From Protopterus annectens (lineage: Eukaryota; Chordata; Ceratodontiformes; Protopteridae), in contig NC_056744.1 in the NCBI RefSeq assembly GCF_019279795.1, positions 1,510,677,851 through 1,510,741,850 of the forward strand: a stretch of DNA of 64,000 nt, in the 5' to 3' direction. Every line of letters begins with the position of its first letter. The first letter of the stretch is position 1. Position numbers and translations under genes: made by a program. A model generated the notes under the pieces. It saw only the letters and a program-made list of their open reading frames with translations. It was not told the DNA's origin and made no database searches. This document shows positions 45,990 through 57,414 of this stretch, piece by piece.

Positions 45990-46857
45990 CTAGATATACA
46001 GATAAATATTAAGTCAGCAGGTTTTCATATTCATATATTATACATTGTCTTTACCAAAGATTTAAAACAGTTTGGAGCATATGGTCGTATAGCAACGGGT
46101 ATAGCTAAATATATAAATCCAAATAGAAAAACATTCGACAACAACATTCTTATAATTATACTACAGAACTTAAAAATACAGTCTAAAATATGGCTGGAAT
46201 AATTTCACATCAAAACAATCTGAGAAGAGCTAGAAATGGAGACATGTTTGTAAGACATTTTCTTTGTAAGACATGTTCTTAATATAAGTTTATACTGCAG
46301 TACCATCACTGTTTTTTTACATTTTCCATAGCTGACTATCACAAGCCACAAACATTTTGTTTTATTTAGTGGGTATACTGGTCCCCCCTACTTAGCCTTT
46401 ACCAAGCTCAACTTAGCTGACATCCAGGGCCAGTGAAGAGATAAAGAATACTAGTGCAACATCACACTGCTACTGGGTAGTGTGCCTTAACCTCTCCTAA
46501 CTCTTGGCAGCATTGAAAGCACTGCTTAGAGGTTGTATCAGTATGAGACTGCCCATTTGTGCTCGTGCTCAACCTCTTACTAAGTGGTATACCTGCTTTG
46601 CAGTAAACAGATTGTTAGGCACTTAAGTTGTTATATTGTAACAAACCTAGGCTCTCTCATTCTGTCTGTCTCTCTCTCTCTCGTTCTTCCCAGGATGGGT
46701 GACCTAACATCACTTACTCACTCACTCCCATCATCCCCCATGCAGTCTCTCCAGCTCCCATGCTGCTCATTGAATACGGGTTATCAGGATCACAGTAAGG
46801 GCTTTACCCTCCGCGCCATGGAGCCACTTGCATGTACCATCATTATTTTTCTCTGTG
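45990..46857. other. No gene seen; short TC-rich tract
   Basis: Anonymous AT-rich sequence with a TCTCTCTC tract at about 46660-46685. Confidence 0.4.
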
Positions 46858-49800
46858 TGTGTTTTTAAACACCTTTATTATATTATCACTTGTGAAATAG
46901 ACAAACTTATGTTTATATAAAAGAAAACAAACCATATTAACACGCTCACTCATACAAACATTATATATCACATATGTTTTTCTGTACAATATCATCATTC
47001 CAACATTACATAAATTGCTTAGTTTGCGGCTTCCACTAAACCTTATTCCTCCACCAAAACATTTTTCTCTATATACTTTTCTCACAGTTTACATTTTGTC
47101 TATGTAATTTGCTCCTACCCTTTTCTTAAAATACAACTCTTAATTCTTTTATCTCTGTTACAATACTCACTACTTCAAATATGGTCAGTTTAGATTTTGA
47201 TTTCCATTTTCTAATAATTGCTTTTTTGGCAGCCACTAGAATTAAACATAACAAGGCCTTACTATGTCTAGACAATTCAAATCCTGCATACCAGCTCAAA
47301 AAATCATTTACTTAGTTACACCCATTTGCTTCCCCAGTATTTCTGAAAGAGTACTCTGTATGGGATTTTTAAATTCTGCCAACTCATTACACCCCCAAAA
47401 CATATGTTCCAGTTACTTCTTTCTTCCCCATCACCCCTGCGACATTTGCCATCTACTTGAGGAAAAATTCTTTGAAGTCTACTTCAGGTATAAAAATAAG
47501 TATGCAAACACTTCTGAAGAAAATACTAAATCTTTTAGAATTTGTTGCATATTTGGGAGCCATACATATGCTCTGCCATTGTTTTTTGTGAATTGCTTAT
47601 CCAATCTCTCCTCCCACTCTTTTCTAATTTCCCCAAATGAATCCTATAGTCATTATGCAATAATTTCTATGCCCTGCTAATTATCCCTTTTTTAGTAGTA
47701 GCTTCTGTTCTTGATTCAACAAAAAGATCTAGCAGTGCAGGTCTTTCACTTAGGACCCCCTATCCCTTTGTCTTTGCCTATACTTTGATATTAATCCATG
47801 AGGGAAGGTAGTCTAAAGCCTGCAGTACAAATGTCTTTCTGGCCTCTTCCCATTCTGTTACCTTTCCCTCTCTAATAATTTGTTCCCAAAACCTGGGTTC
47901 CTTTGCCAGTGTCCACCAGTAAATCCCATTCCCCCTCTTGCCTATTGTCTGTACCCCTAATAGCAGTCATCCCTTGGCAGAATTGTCTTTCTACATTCCC
48001 GTGTTGGCTTAGTTCTTAGAATACTCCCCTCAATTTTATGAATATAATATTCTCCAACTGTTGTTATTCTCCTTAAGGATCTGCATCCAAAATCCCACTT
48101 TCTCCTTATTTCTTGAATTTCTTGCATGCTTCATCATCATAATCAGCAATATCCCTTTCCACTTTGAATTGTAGCTTTCTGCTTTTGTTATGTACAACAC
48201 CATAGCTGTATAGATCTAAAATATCCATTCAAATCAATTATTCCTAAACCACCTTGTTCTATTGGATGGATCAACTTATCCCTGTTAGAGTCTTGACCTC
48301 TTCTCCACCCAGATAAAAGTCTTTAACTCTTTTTTAATTATTAACCCCAACTTGTCTTCTGATTGATAAATATATACCTGACCTCTGTATAAAACTAAAG
48401 GGACTAAAAGCAGTGTCACTACTTGTATCTTACTATCCATATCTATAGACAAGATGTTCCCGTTTCTCGGTTTTTGTATTATCCTTAGTTTACTCCCTTC
48501 CCACATATCCTAACCTGCCATAACCCATACTCCTAAATACTTCATTTTATCATGTCCCCATAAATATGGGCATTGCTGAACCAGTTCACATGTGGTTGTA
48601 CAGTTTACAGCTATATCGTCTGTTATATCTTCATTCATTTTATATCTTGAAAAAACAGCATACTATCTCAGAATATTCCACAACACTGAGATGTCCTTTT
48701 CTGGTTTTATCATGTGCAAAATAATATCATCTGCAAATAAGCCATGTTTTCTGAATTACCATACCGATTATATCCTTCAGTTTCTGAGTTTCTTATTTTC
48801 TTTGCCAATTGTTCCAAATATAATGCATATTCAGGAACAACTTATCAGAGAAGAATGCTTCCATATTAATTTTTGCCTTTGATTTATCGTATATCCTCCT
48901 AATTAAACTCATTAATGTGTTATGCAATTCAAATTCTTCCATTGTCCTGCTCATAAAATCCCAGCTTACTCTTTCGAATGCTTTCTCTGCATTAAAGCCC
49001 ACCAACAGCAAAGGTATTTTCTTGCATTCTGCTTCCTCCTGGATCATCATTGGTTTATTAATGTTGTCAATTATGTACCTCTCCTCCACAAAACTACATT
49101 AATCCATATCTATAATTGTTGGAAATACCTTTGCAATTTGCTTAGCCATTTTAGACATAAACACTTTATAATTTTGGTTTAAAATTGAAACTGACCTATA
49201 CGAAGCTGGAACTGGTGGGTTTTTACCATCATTCCATCCACCACAGTTTTTTCCAGGATGTTGGTGCTTCCCTCCTTTTAAAATACTGTTAAATAAAACC
49301 TTCCAGATCTTTATCACTTTATTAGTTTATTACATTGGTTATACATCACCATTTTTGTCTCATCTCCTCCTATCTTAAATGTTAACTGTTGAACTTCATC
49401 TGCCTCTAGCCTTGGCACGTATAAGTTTTCCAGTATTTCCATTTGTACCTTTTTCTTGACTTCCACAATTCTCTGCTTATATACATTTTCATAAAATGTC
49501 CAAAATATCTCTAATACCTCTACAGGATCTCTGATCATTTTTCTTCTTATAGGCTCATAGTTTTGGCAACAACCCTTTCTACTGTCTGTTGCCAAAGTTG
49601 TTGTGTTAAATGTTTTTGTGCTCTGGCATTATTATCAAAATCAGCTGCTTAAAAGCAATATTTATAAACATATGCATATTATCCAGGTAGTCCCTTATTT
49701 TATCTTACTCTGCATTTATGCTTCTTCTTGTTCCGTGAGAGTCCCCTTATTCTGCAATACTTTTAACCTTTCCTCTAAATAATATTGTTACTTCGTAACC

Positions 49801-50691
49801 ATATCTCTTTCTCTTTTATTTTAACCCAATGTTTAAACTCCACTTTCATTTTATCCTGCTCACTAGCTATAACGTCTGCATAACTTTCTATCTTCCCTAA
49901 TAACTCCTGAATAATTCCCCTACCCATTCTTTAAATTCCTCTCTTTTTAACAGGTAACTCTTATGGAAGTGCCAGTGTTTCATTTTTATGTCATTATCCT
50001 CCATTTGTACCTTAGTTATTGTTGATACATGATCTGAAATAGTTATCAGGTTTGTGTGAAAGTTTTCAATCAAATGCACATGTTCCTGTGAAATATAATT
50101 TCAGTCTCATCTAGCCCAGTTATTGTACCTTGGGGAATAATATGTAAATTATCTCGGAGTTCTTACTACCGAATTCACATCTTCCACACCCAATATTTTC
50201 ATAACTTTCCTCAGAAATCTACCCTGTTTTATTTTATTTCCCTTCTAGGCCCCCATTTATGTCCTCACAGTCATAAATTAAATTTCAGTCCCCACCTGTA
50301 AGTAATAGACCCTGCTGAAGCCTGATTATTTCTCCCAACATTTTCTTAAGCTCAGTAATAGCAGTTTTAAGTGGAATATAAAAACATGCCAGCATAATCC
50401 TCCTCCCTTTCAGTAGCACCTTACAACAATAATCTTCCATCATTGTTGTTCATTTCCCTCATCTATCTCTATTGCAGCTCATCTAGCAATTAGTATAAGT
50501 ACTCCCCTTTTCTTTGTCCCTGATATGCTGCTGAATATCCATCCTGAAATCTTTTCTTTATTAAATTCACAAGCTAATTTCTTTCCAAACGTGTCTCCTG
50601 CAGCATTGCAATTTAAAACTCTTTGCTTTTTGTCTATAACTGTGAGACCGTTCATGTTCCTCCTGTATGATAAGAAATGTATTATTTTCAC
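46858..50691 (-). mobile_element. Old L1-like LINE, 5' truncated, ORF2 only
   Basis: On minus, from 50691: endonuclease start (NMNGLTVIDKKQRVLN, KKRGVLILIAR) and endonuclease end (ISDHVSTITKVQ...MKHWHFHKSYLL near 49980). The linker (EILENLYVPRLEADEVQQLT, 49400) precedes RT blocks YRSVSILNQNYKVFMSKMAK (49170) and FNAEKAFERVSWDF (48960), then an eroded LFADDIIL block (about 48735) and a thumb region (KELKTFIWVEKRSRL, 48300). A Cys/Trp-rich C-terminus lies near 47430. This order and the AEKAF.RV.W motif are those of L1-clade ORF2. Many stops and shifts mark it as old. It ends close to an (AT)n run at 50697 on the 5' side. Confidence 0.8.
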
Positions 50692-50692
50692 C

Positions 50693-50743
<51 letters not shown>

Positions 50744-51486
50744 CAGCTTTTTAGGTATCTATTTCCAGCTTTTATGATGCATGCACCCACTAATGTTTGG
50801 AAGGTTGATCTTTTATACCAGTTGTTTCTTGTCATCTTCATTTGAACCTATATCACATTTTACAAGACTTTTTTTTAATGAAAACACTCAAACAAAACAA
50901 CAAAATGCACTGTCAGAACATCCCCAAAATACATTAACTTAATACAAACACACAAAATTATGAACATCTTCAAATAATGAAGTTTAACTTTCCTATTAGG
51001 AATAATTGTCCTAAATAGACAGCTGTACACAAAGGCATTATATAATCTAAATACAAGGTTATTCATTCTAAAACACATGTTACTGCATGTGTTACTACTT
51101 ATGCTAATTGCTGTTCATTTTTGTTTTATCTTTATGCCACTTCCAGATATGGAAAACTATTTGCATGCTTTCAGAAAACATTAACTTTTAGCCTTAAAGA
51201 AACCAATGTTCTGGCTTTCATTGTCCTATAATCAGCTTGTCTCCATGGAAACATAAGAAAAGAATTTAGCACTCAGCTGCATGCTTCTAAAGTCATTCTG
51301 TTATTAGCTAATGGAAACTTTTCCTTGAATTCAGTGTTCTTTTATTTACTTACTTCCACTTAAAACTTATTAGATTAAGCCAAGGAACTTAATCCAGACA
51401 TTCACCTATGCAAAAGTAAGACAAAACATATCAGTAGTACATATACTATGATCTGTGAACATTTACACCCCATATGTGACAGGAGT
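50692..51486. other. (AT)n at 50697-50739, then anonymous sequence
   Basis: A pure AT run of about 43 bp is followed by AT-rich sequence with no recognisable gene or repeat. Confidence 0.6.
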
Positions 51487-52280
51487 CCCCGTGGACTATG
51501 TTGTTTGCAGATGACATTGTGATCTGTAGTGAAAGTAGGGAACAGGTGGAGGAGACCCTGGAGAGGGTGAGATATGCTCTAGAGAGGAGAGGAATGAAGG
51601 TCAGCAGGCCTAAGACAGAATATATTTGTGTGAATGAGGGGGAGGATAGAGGAATGGTGAGGATGCAGAGAGTAGAGGTGGCGAAGGTGGATGAGTTTAA
51701 ATACTTAAGATCAACAGTTCAGAGTAATGGTGAGTGTGGAAGAGAGGTGAAGAAGAGAGTACAGGCAGGATGGAGTGGGTGGAGAAGAGTGTCGGGAGTG
51801 ATTTGTGACAGATGAGTACCAGTAAGAGTGAAAGGGAAGGTCTACAAGAGGGTAGTGAGACCAGCTATGTTATATGGGTTGGAGACAGTGGCATTGACAA
51901 AAAGGCAGGAGTCAGAGCTTGACGTGGCAGAGTTGAAGATGTTAAGATTTGCACTGGGTGTGATGAGGATGGACAGAATTAGGAATAAGCATATTAGAGT
52001 CAGCCCAGGTTGGAAGGTTTGGAGACAAAGCCAGAGAGGCAAGATTACGTTGGTTTGGAGATGTGCTGAGAAGGGATGCAGAGTATATTGGGAAAAAGAT
52101 GCTAAGGATGAAGCTGCCAGGTAACAGGAAAAGAGGAAGGCCTAATATAAGGTTTATGGATGTGGTGAGAGAGGACATGTAGGTGGATGGTGTGACAGAG
52201 CAAGATGCAGAGGACTGGAAGAAATGGAAACAGTTGATCTGCTGTGGTGACTCCTGATGGGAGCAGCCGAAAGAAGAAGA
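51487..52280 (+). mobile_element. RTE-type LINE fragment: RT C-terminal part and 3' tail
   Basis: The plus frame opens with MLFADDIVICSESREQVEE (catalytic ADD), then RYALERRGMKVSRPKTEYIC, FKYLRSTVQSNGECG, an in-frame TGA at about 51813, then YKRVVRPAMLYGLETVALTK and ELKMLRFALGVMRMDRIRN. A frameshift near 52000 precedes the remaining C-terminus. This is the RTE/RTE-X type well known from fish. The 3' end reads GTGACTCCTGATGGGAGCAG then CCGAAAGAAGAAGA. It is 5' truncated within the RT; only about 0.8 kb remains. No target duplication was found. Confidence 0.88.
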
Positions 52281-52499
52281 TGCTACTTCAGCAACACATG
52301 ATTACAGCCTATTAACTTGAACATGCTTTTCCCAGCCTTTCTTCTCTTTTTACATTGTAGTGCCTATATTTCTTAAAACTAAAAATGAAAAAGGCACCTA
52401 TTTACTTCAGTATTTTTATAACACATAACTGAAAATGCTTTACCACATAAGATGCAATTTATATCATGAAAAGTTTATAGAAATACTGTTAAGAACAGA
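52281..52499. other. No gene seen
   Basis: Short anonymous spacer between the RTE fragment and the end of Harbinger copy 2. Confidence 0.4.
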
Positions 52500-52770
52500 A
52501 AGGCCAGGATGCACAGCTCAATCACGGAGTTTGGAGCCTGTCCAATCCAGTAAACAAGGCTGGGGACATGCACAAGCCTCCCAGCACTATTCCAGCATGG
52601 ACGAGACAGAATAATGCAAATCACATCATTTACTGGTGAAAAACATGCAAATGAGGTGAATTTGTGATCCAGGAAGCAGAGATGCATACGTGTTGGAGGC
52701 ATGACCACAGCAGAAATGTATGGGGTTAGTAATCGCATACATTTCTGCAAAAATAAAAATGGGGGCATGA
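52500..52770. mobile_element. Terminus of Harbinger copy 2
   Basis: The end reads AGGCCAGGATGCACAG, matching GGGCAGGATTCACG at the end of copy 1. Further in, CAAATGAGGTGAATTTGTGA, CAGGAAGCAGA and a palindrome built on GCAGAAATGTAT/ATACATTTCTGC (about 52711-52746) match the same blocks in the same order in copy 1 (minus, 19.2-19.4 kb). A GGCCATTGGCA block follows near 52805. The distance to the transposase start is about 1.1 kb in both copies. Confidence 0.68.
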
Positions 52771-52847
52771 CAGCTTAAAATAAAGCATGTATTATGTTCG
52801 TTTTGGCCATTGGCATGGCAAAGTGTTTCAAATTGTAAAAATCAAAA

Positions 52848-52850
<3 letters not shown>

Positions 52851-52918
<68 letters not shown>

Positions 52919-52931
52919 TATATATATATCT
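52851..52931. repeat. (AT)n microsatellite within Harbinger copy 2
   Basis: About 30 AT units followed by a short CACACAC and a second AT run. It interrupts the terminal region homologous to copy 1. Confidence 0.95.
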
Positions 52932-53458
52932 ATAGGGCTCTTTAAGTAGAGCACAGCAGTGTGCAAATGTGATTGTGCAGAAAATGAAAAAAAAATATTA
53001 AAACGGCAATTAAATGTGAAACATTAATTTTGCCATTATACTGGGCAGCATGCAGACTCATAACAATGACAGGTAACAGTGGTTGCTAAGGACATAGGCT
53101 CCGGTGTAGTGGTGTAACTAGGGTATAAGCCAGTAGGGGGTATGTAAATGAATTAAATTTATTGAATAGCAAAATGGGAGACCGTGTCTGCGGGTACCTA
53201 ACTGTGTAGGAGCTATAATGTGGTGGTGTAAGCAGAAGAAGCAACTGACATAGAAAGGGAGTATGTCATGCTTGGTGTAAGCACACTGGAGCTCTGTGAC
53301 TTCTATTCTCACTCAGCTAAGCACAACTAAGCAAGGGGGTATGTCTGAGGCTGCTTAGCTGTGCTTAACTGATTTAAGAAATGCTGAGTGTGTTCATGTC
53401 CAGCGGATGGCCCTTTCTGCTCATCAATGTTTACACTAGCTGAAACAGTTTGTGTGGC

Positions 53459-53740
53459 ATGCCACGGGGCTTAAAAGGGGAGGAAATGGGGAAAAAAGGG
53501 AAATAGCAGAATAAAGGCAATCTACTACAAATAAGCAATAAGGCCTTTGACACTCACAGTGGCCCTTTCAAAGCCATCAGTCATAGAGCTGGCAGGTGGC
53601 CGTGGGGCTTAAAAGGAGAGGAAATGTTACAAAAAAAGGGGAAATAGCAGAATAAAGGCACTCGACCACAATTCACTAATAAGGCCTCTGCTACTTACAG
53701 AGGCCAATTCAAAGCCATCAATAATATAGCTGGCAGCTGG
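53459..53740 (+). repeat. About 139-bp tandem duplication upstream of transposase copy 2
   Basis: The block GGGGCTTAAAAGGGGAGGAA at about 53466 recurs as GGGGCTTAAAAGGAGAGGAA at about 53605. Both are followed by GGGAAATAGCAGAATAAAGG, a CACTCACAG/CTTACAG block and CAAAGCCATCA. Copy 1 has a different 70-bp repeat in the equivalent region. Confidence 0.88.
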
Positions 53741-53859
53741 AATGCATCATAGTCAGCCAATCACACAGACAGCATCTGCAGCACACCAGTATAAACTATG
53801 CAAACACCCTTCAGCCTGTTTTTTCCCACAAACTCTGTACCATTGGAGTACACACTTGG

Positions 53860-54968
53860 GAATTTTAACTGACAAAATTATAGGAGCTGCTGCTGGTTTG
53901 CTACATTTCTACATGCTACAGACTGAGGTCGGTGATGAGAATGATGGTAACAACTGGCCCAGATTGAGGAGGAGGAGAGTGTACAGACCCAGCATAACCT
54001 TTCAGTGGCTACATGAGCTGAAAATACTAGGACGCTACAGGGTGAACAGGGACATACTACAGCAACTCACCGAGCTCTGCCAGCCTCACCTTAGACCCAG
54101 AGCCAACAGAGGGGACGCCAGCCCAGTCAAAACCAAGGTATGTGTAGCCTTAAGAATACCAGCTACAGGTACTTTCCAAAGACCTACTGGGGACATCATG
54201 AGGGTCTCACAGGCATCTACATCCAGGGTACTCCACCAGTTCCTGGATGTCATGGTAATCCATGCCAGTGAGCACTATATTTCCCCAGCACCCCTGAGGA
54301 GAGGACCAGCAAAACGCATCTCTTCAAACATGTAGCACACTACCCATTGGTACTGAGTGCCATAGACTGCACTCATCTCCACATCAAAGCACCAGCAGGT
54401 GAAGAAGGTAGAGTGTACATTTACTGCAAGGGCTATCACTCCATCAACTGCCAGGTCATGTGCAATTCCCAGGGCATTATCATGAATGTGTGTACTGGCA
54501 CCCCTGACAGTTATCACAACTCCCACATCTGGCATGCCTCACAGCTGTGCCAGGCATTTGCCAGGGGGGCATCCCATATGGCCATATCATGGGGATGCTG
54601 GTTATGCACTGGAACCATGGATGATGACACCCATCAGAAATGCACACACACCCACTGAAGAATGCCATAATGAGGCACATGCACAAACTAGGAACATTGC
54701 AGAGCATCTGTTTGGGCTGCTCAGGTCACTGTTCCTCTGCCTTGACATATCTGGTGGAGCTCTGCAATACTCTCCAGCCACATTTGCACACATGTTCATA
54801 GTATGTGCCATGCTACACAATATGATCCTGTGGAAACAGCTGCAGCTGGGAAGGGAAGGGGCACACAGCCCCCCACCATTGCCAAGGTCCCCACCGGCAC
54901 AGGGGGACATGGGAGAGGAACCCCCTGAGCTTGCCCCTGTAGGTGTGCCCAGTATGCCCTGGCCTTGA
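53860..54968 (+). pseudogene. HARBI1-type Harbinger transposase, copy 2, frameshifted
   Basis: N-terminal text (RRRRVYRPSITFQWLHELKI, TGTFQRPTGDIMRVSQAS) aligns with copy 1 throughout. The frame shifts near 54276; the next frame has LSAIDCTHLHIKAPAGE (first Asp). In DSYHNSHIW the second catalytic Asp is Asn. Another base is missing near 54565, and one more at the TGGGGATGC site (about 54592), before GDAGYALEPWMMTPIRNAHT and NIAEHLFGLL (Glu kept). The tail to 54968 is Pro-rich. It cannot encode an active transposase because of the Asn and the shifts. No Myb-like gene is visible with this copy. 54970-55150 still resembles the 3' flank of copy 1 (16740-16910, minus). Confidence 0.86.
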
Positions 54969-55149
54969 CAAAGAGGCAATGCACAGCACATACACTGACA
55001 CCCTAGGGACCCAGGGACTGACACCTTTATCCAACTCACTCACACAGTAAAATGGATGCCACACACATCACACTACTTGTACTTTACCATGTATAGGCTA
55101 TGTACTTTGTGCATCTGACAGAGTCAGCCCTCAAGAACCATCCTCAGAA

Positions 55150-56172
55150 CTGCTGCAGCCACAAGGTAAGTCACTCTTTTTAACAATAAATGAATGGAGT
55201 AATACATTTTTGGTAGCATATCTAAGGTATCACTGTATGTATGCCAGGGAATGGGGTGGCCTACCTGGATAGCAGCAGACAACTGACAGCTATGTGAGAC
55301 AACAGGAAATGTACGTCCAGTACTCGCTTCCCCAGAGTATGCAGTAGTCTACTAGGTGACAACATTCACTTCAGTGTATGTGGGGGACTAACAAACTGTT
55401 GGGTCATAGGTCACATGCATTGATGTCAATGTTGGGGTCCCATACTTACCCCTTAGCCTCTCCTAGCAAGTCAGACATAAAAAATCATAAAGAAATGTCT
55501 GGCAAAGGCACACAAAAAGGGACAATAATTGAATATTATTCTTAAAGAATTACACAGTGATATCACAGCAGGTCTTGCAGTTACTTTAAGTCTCTGAAGG
55601 GTAAGAAGTCTGAAACTCAAATGTCTGCCATTGTATTCTAACCTTTGGTCTGTAGTGATATGACAGTATTCAACAAGAGAGGCACAACACTATGCTAAAT
55701 TGAACCAAAATGTAAAGCCAACATCTGCACAGTCTGTGCAAATGTGTAGAGTTGACAGGTATGCCCTTCCAACACACCTGTGTCCCCATAGAAATGCCGT
55801 AATATATATGTTCATAGGGTAACAGCAGAAGAGCACACATTCCCGGGGCTGTCCCAATCAACTTGATAACTTGTTGCATGGCCACAATATGCAGGGGTCA
55901 ATGAGCTATGTATATGCATGGTTAATGCTGTCAAGAAGTGGGCAGCACTTACTCTTGGCTATTGTGGCTCAGTGGCCTAGGTACAGTACTGTAGTTGACA
56001 GGGTCCATGTTCCAAGACTTTCTGTGTCAAATATTTTGCATGTCAGCTACACCTACAGTAGGAGTTGTACACACTGTTCAGAAGTCAATATCTGTTACTG
56101 CAGAAAAGCTGGAAAAGTCAGGGACAGGGGGGCATGCATATGGGCAGTACACAACTCACAGTAACCTACACA
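55150..56172. other. No gene seen downstream of transposase copy 2
   Basis: Anonymous sequence of the same CACA/TGTG-rich character as 5-7 kb. Possibly internal Harbinger sequence. Confidence 0.4.
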
Positions 56173-56180
56173 GTGCCTAG

Positions 56181-56501
56181 CATACCTCTCAACTGTACAG
56201 ATTTTTGCAGAATGTCCACACATTTTTGCATCATATGTTTGGTCTGTTTTTCATGAATTTGTGGTTTTCCGTCAAATCACTGGCAAATCATTAAAGACTA
56301 AAGTCAGAAAATATTGAAATATTTTAGTTTCAGACATCATACCCTCTAGAAAATGCATACTAATGCAAAACATGTCATTGTATCAACTATCTAAGTTCAT
56401 AAGGACAATAATATTTAAAACTTGTCCCTATTTTGGGCCTTTGTCCCCCAATTATTTATAACTTTGTCCAGATTTATGGCTCTAAGAGGTTGAGAGGTAT
56501 A
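56181..56501 (+). mobile_element. hAT-like MITE, complete, 321 bp
   Basis: The termini CATACCTCTCAAC and GTTGAGAGGTAT are inverted repeats. Flanking 8-mers GTGCCTAG (56173-56180) and GTGCCTAC (56502-56509) match at 7 of 8 positions, the duplication length of hAT transposons. Internal blocks GATTTTTGCAGAATGTCC, CAAATCACTGGCAAATCA and CTTGTCCCTATTTTGGGCC are shared with the other copies. It has no coding capacity. Confidence 0.8.
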
Positions 56502-57414
56502 GTGCCTACTAGGACAGCAGGCACCTGAAAGTCAGTGCACTGCCAGGTTATGAATGGGTGCCACCTTACTGTGTCAGCACTGACAACAAGTCACTGGCCA
56601 CCATCCATACCCCTGGAATGACAGGCTGCTACAGAAGGACGACAAGTATCCCTCGTATATCTGTTCTGCTTGACCTAACTTTGCATTTGCTTGCCAAACT
56701 ATTTGCAAAATAAGAAAGGTTCATGTCAAAACATCAGTGGCAGACAGTGGAGAAGCAGACGTCATACCTATAAGAAATAGCAAGCAAATACCAAACCAGT
56801 CTCCCAACTGTCTATGCTTAGAAGAGCAGTATTAACACCCTGTTTCCATGTGTGGGCCTGTGTCTGACTGTCATGCATGGGCTTCTCCAGATGTCAATCT
56901 GTGAGGGGTTGACAGCTAGGGCCAACATGTAGCCTCATAACAACATAGCAACACAAACCATCTGAGGACCACAGCAGATGTAGTGGTGCAATGATGGACA
57001 ACATGCTAAATAGGTACACTCAAGAGTTGCGAAGTTCATAACCCTGTGTGTGATGTTACGGCATCTACCCCGCTCACACCAGAGATACAAATACATAACA
57101 GCAGCCAATGTGGGCAAAGCTTGTGACTGGACTACAGAAGGACAAAGAGACATGCATAAGGGGAAGGGGAACCACTGGCCAGACAAATGGAGAATGTGTA
57201 AACCAGAATAAATTGTGGCAGTAACATAGGTTCCCTGCAGTGTATGGAGTCTGTAAACATAACCCACAACTATGCAACACCCACCCACATAAGTGGAGGT
57301 CCGCAACAAAGCAAAAATGCAAACAAAGGACACCTCAGACACAAAAACACATGAGAACTCCACAAACCTACACACCACAGAACATACATTGTTCACACAC
57401 CAGTGTCTTGCAAC

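Noticed and set aside
46694-46795. Plus-strand exon candidate after a TC-rich acceptor (TTCTTCCCAG)
   Set aside because: The open frame has low-complexity Ser/Leu/Pro content and no partner; the acceptor is explained by a TC microsatellite.
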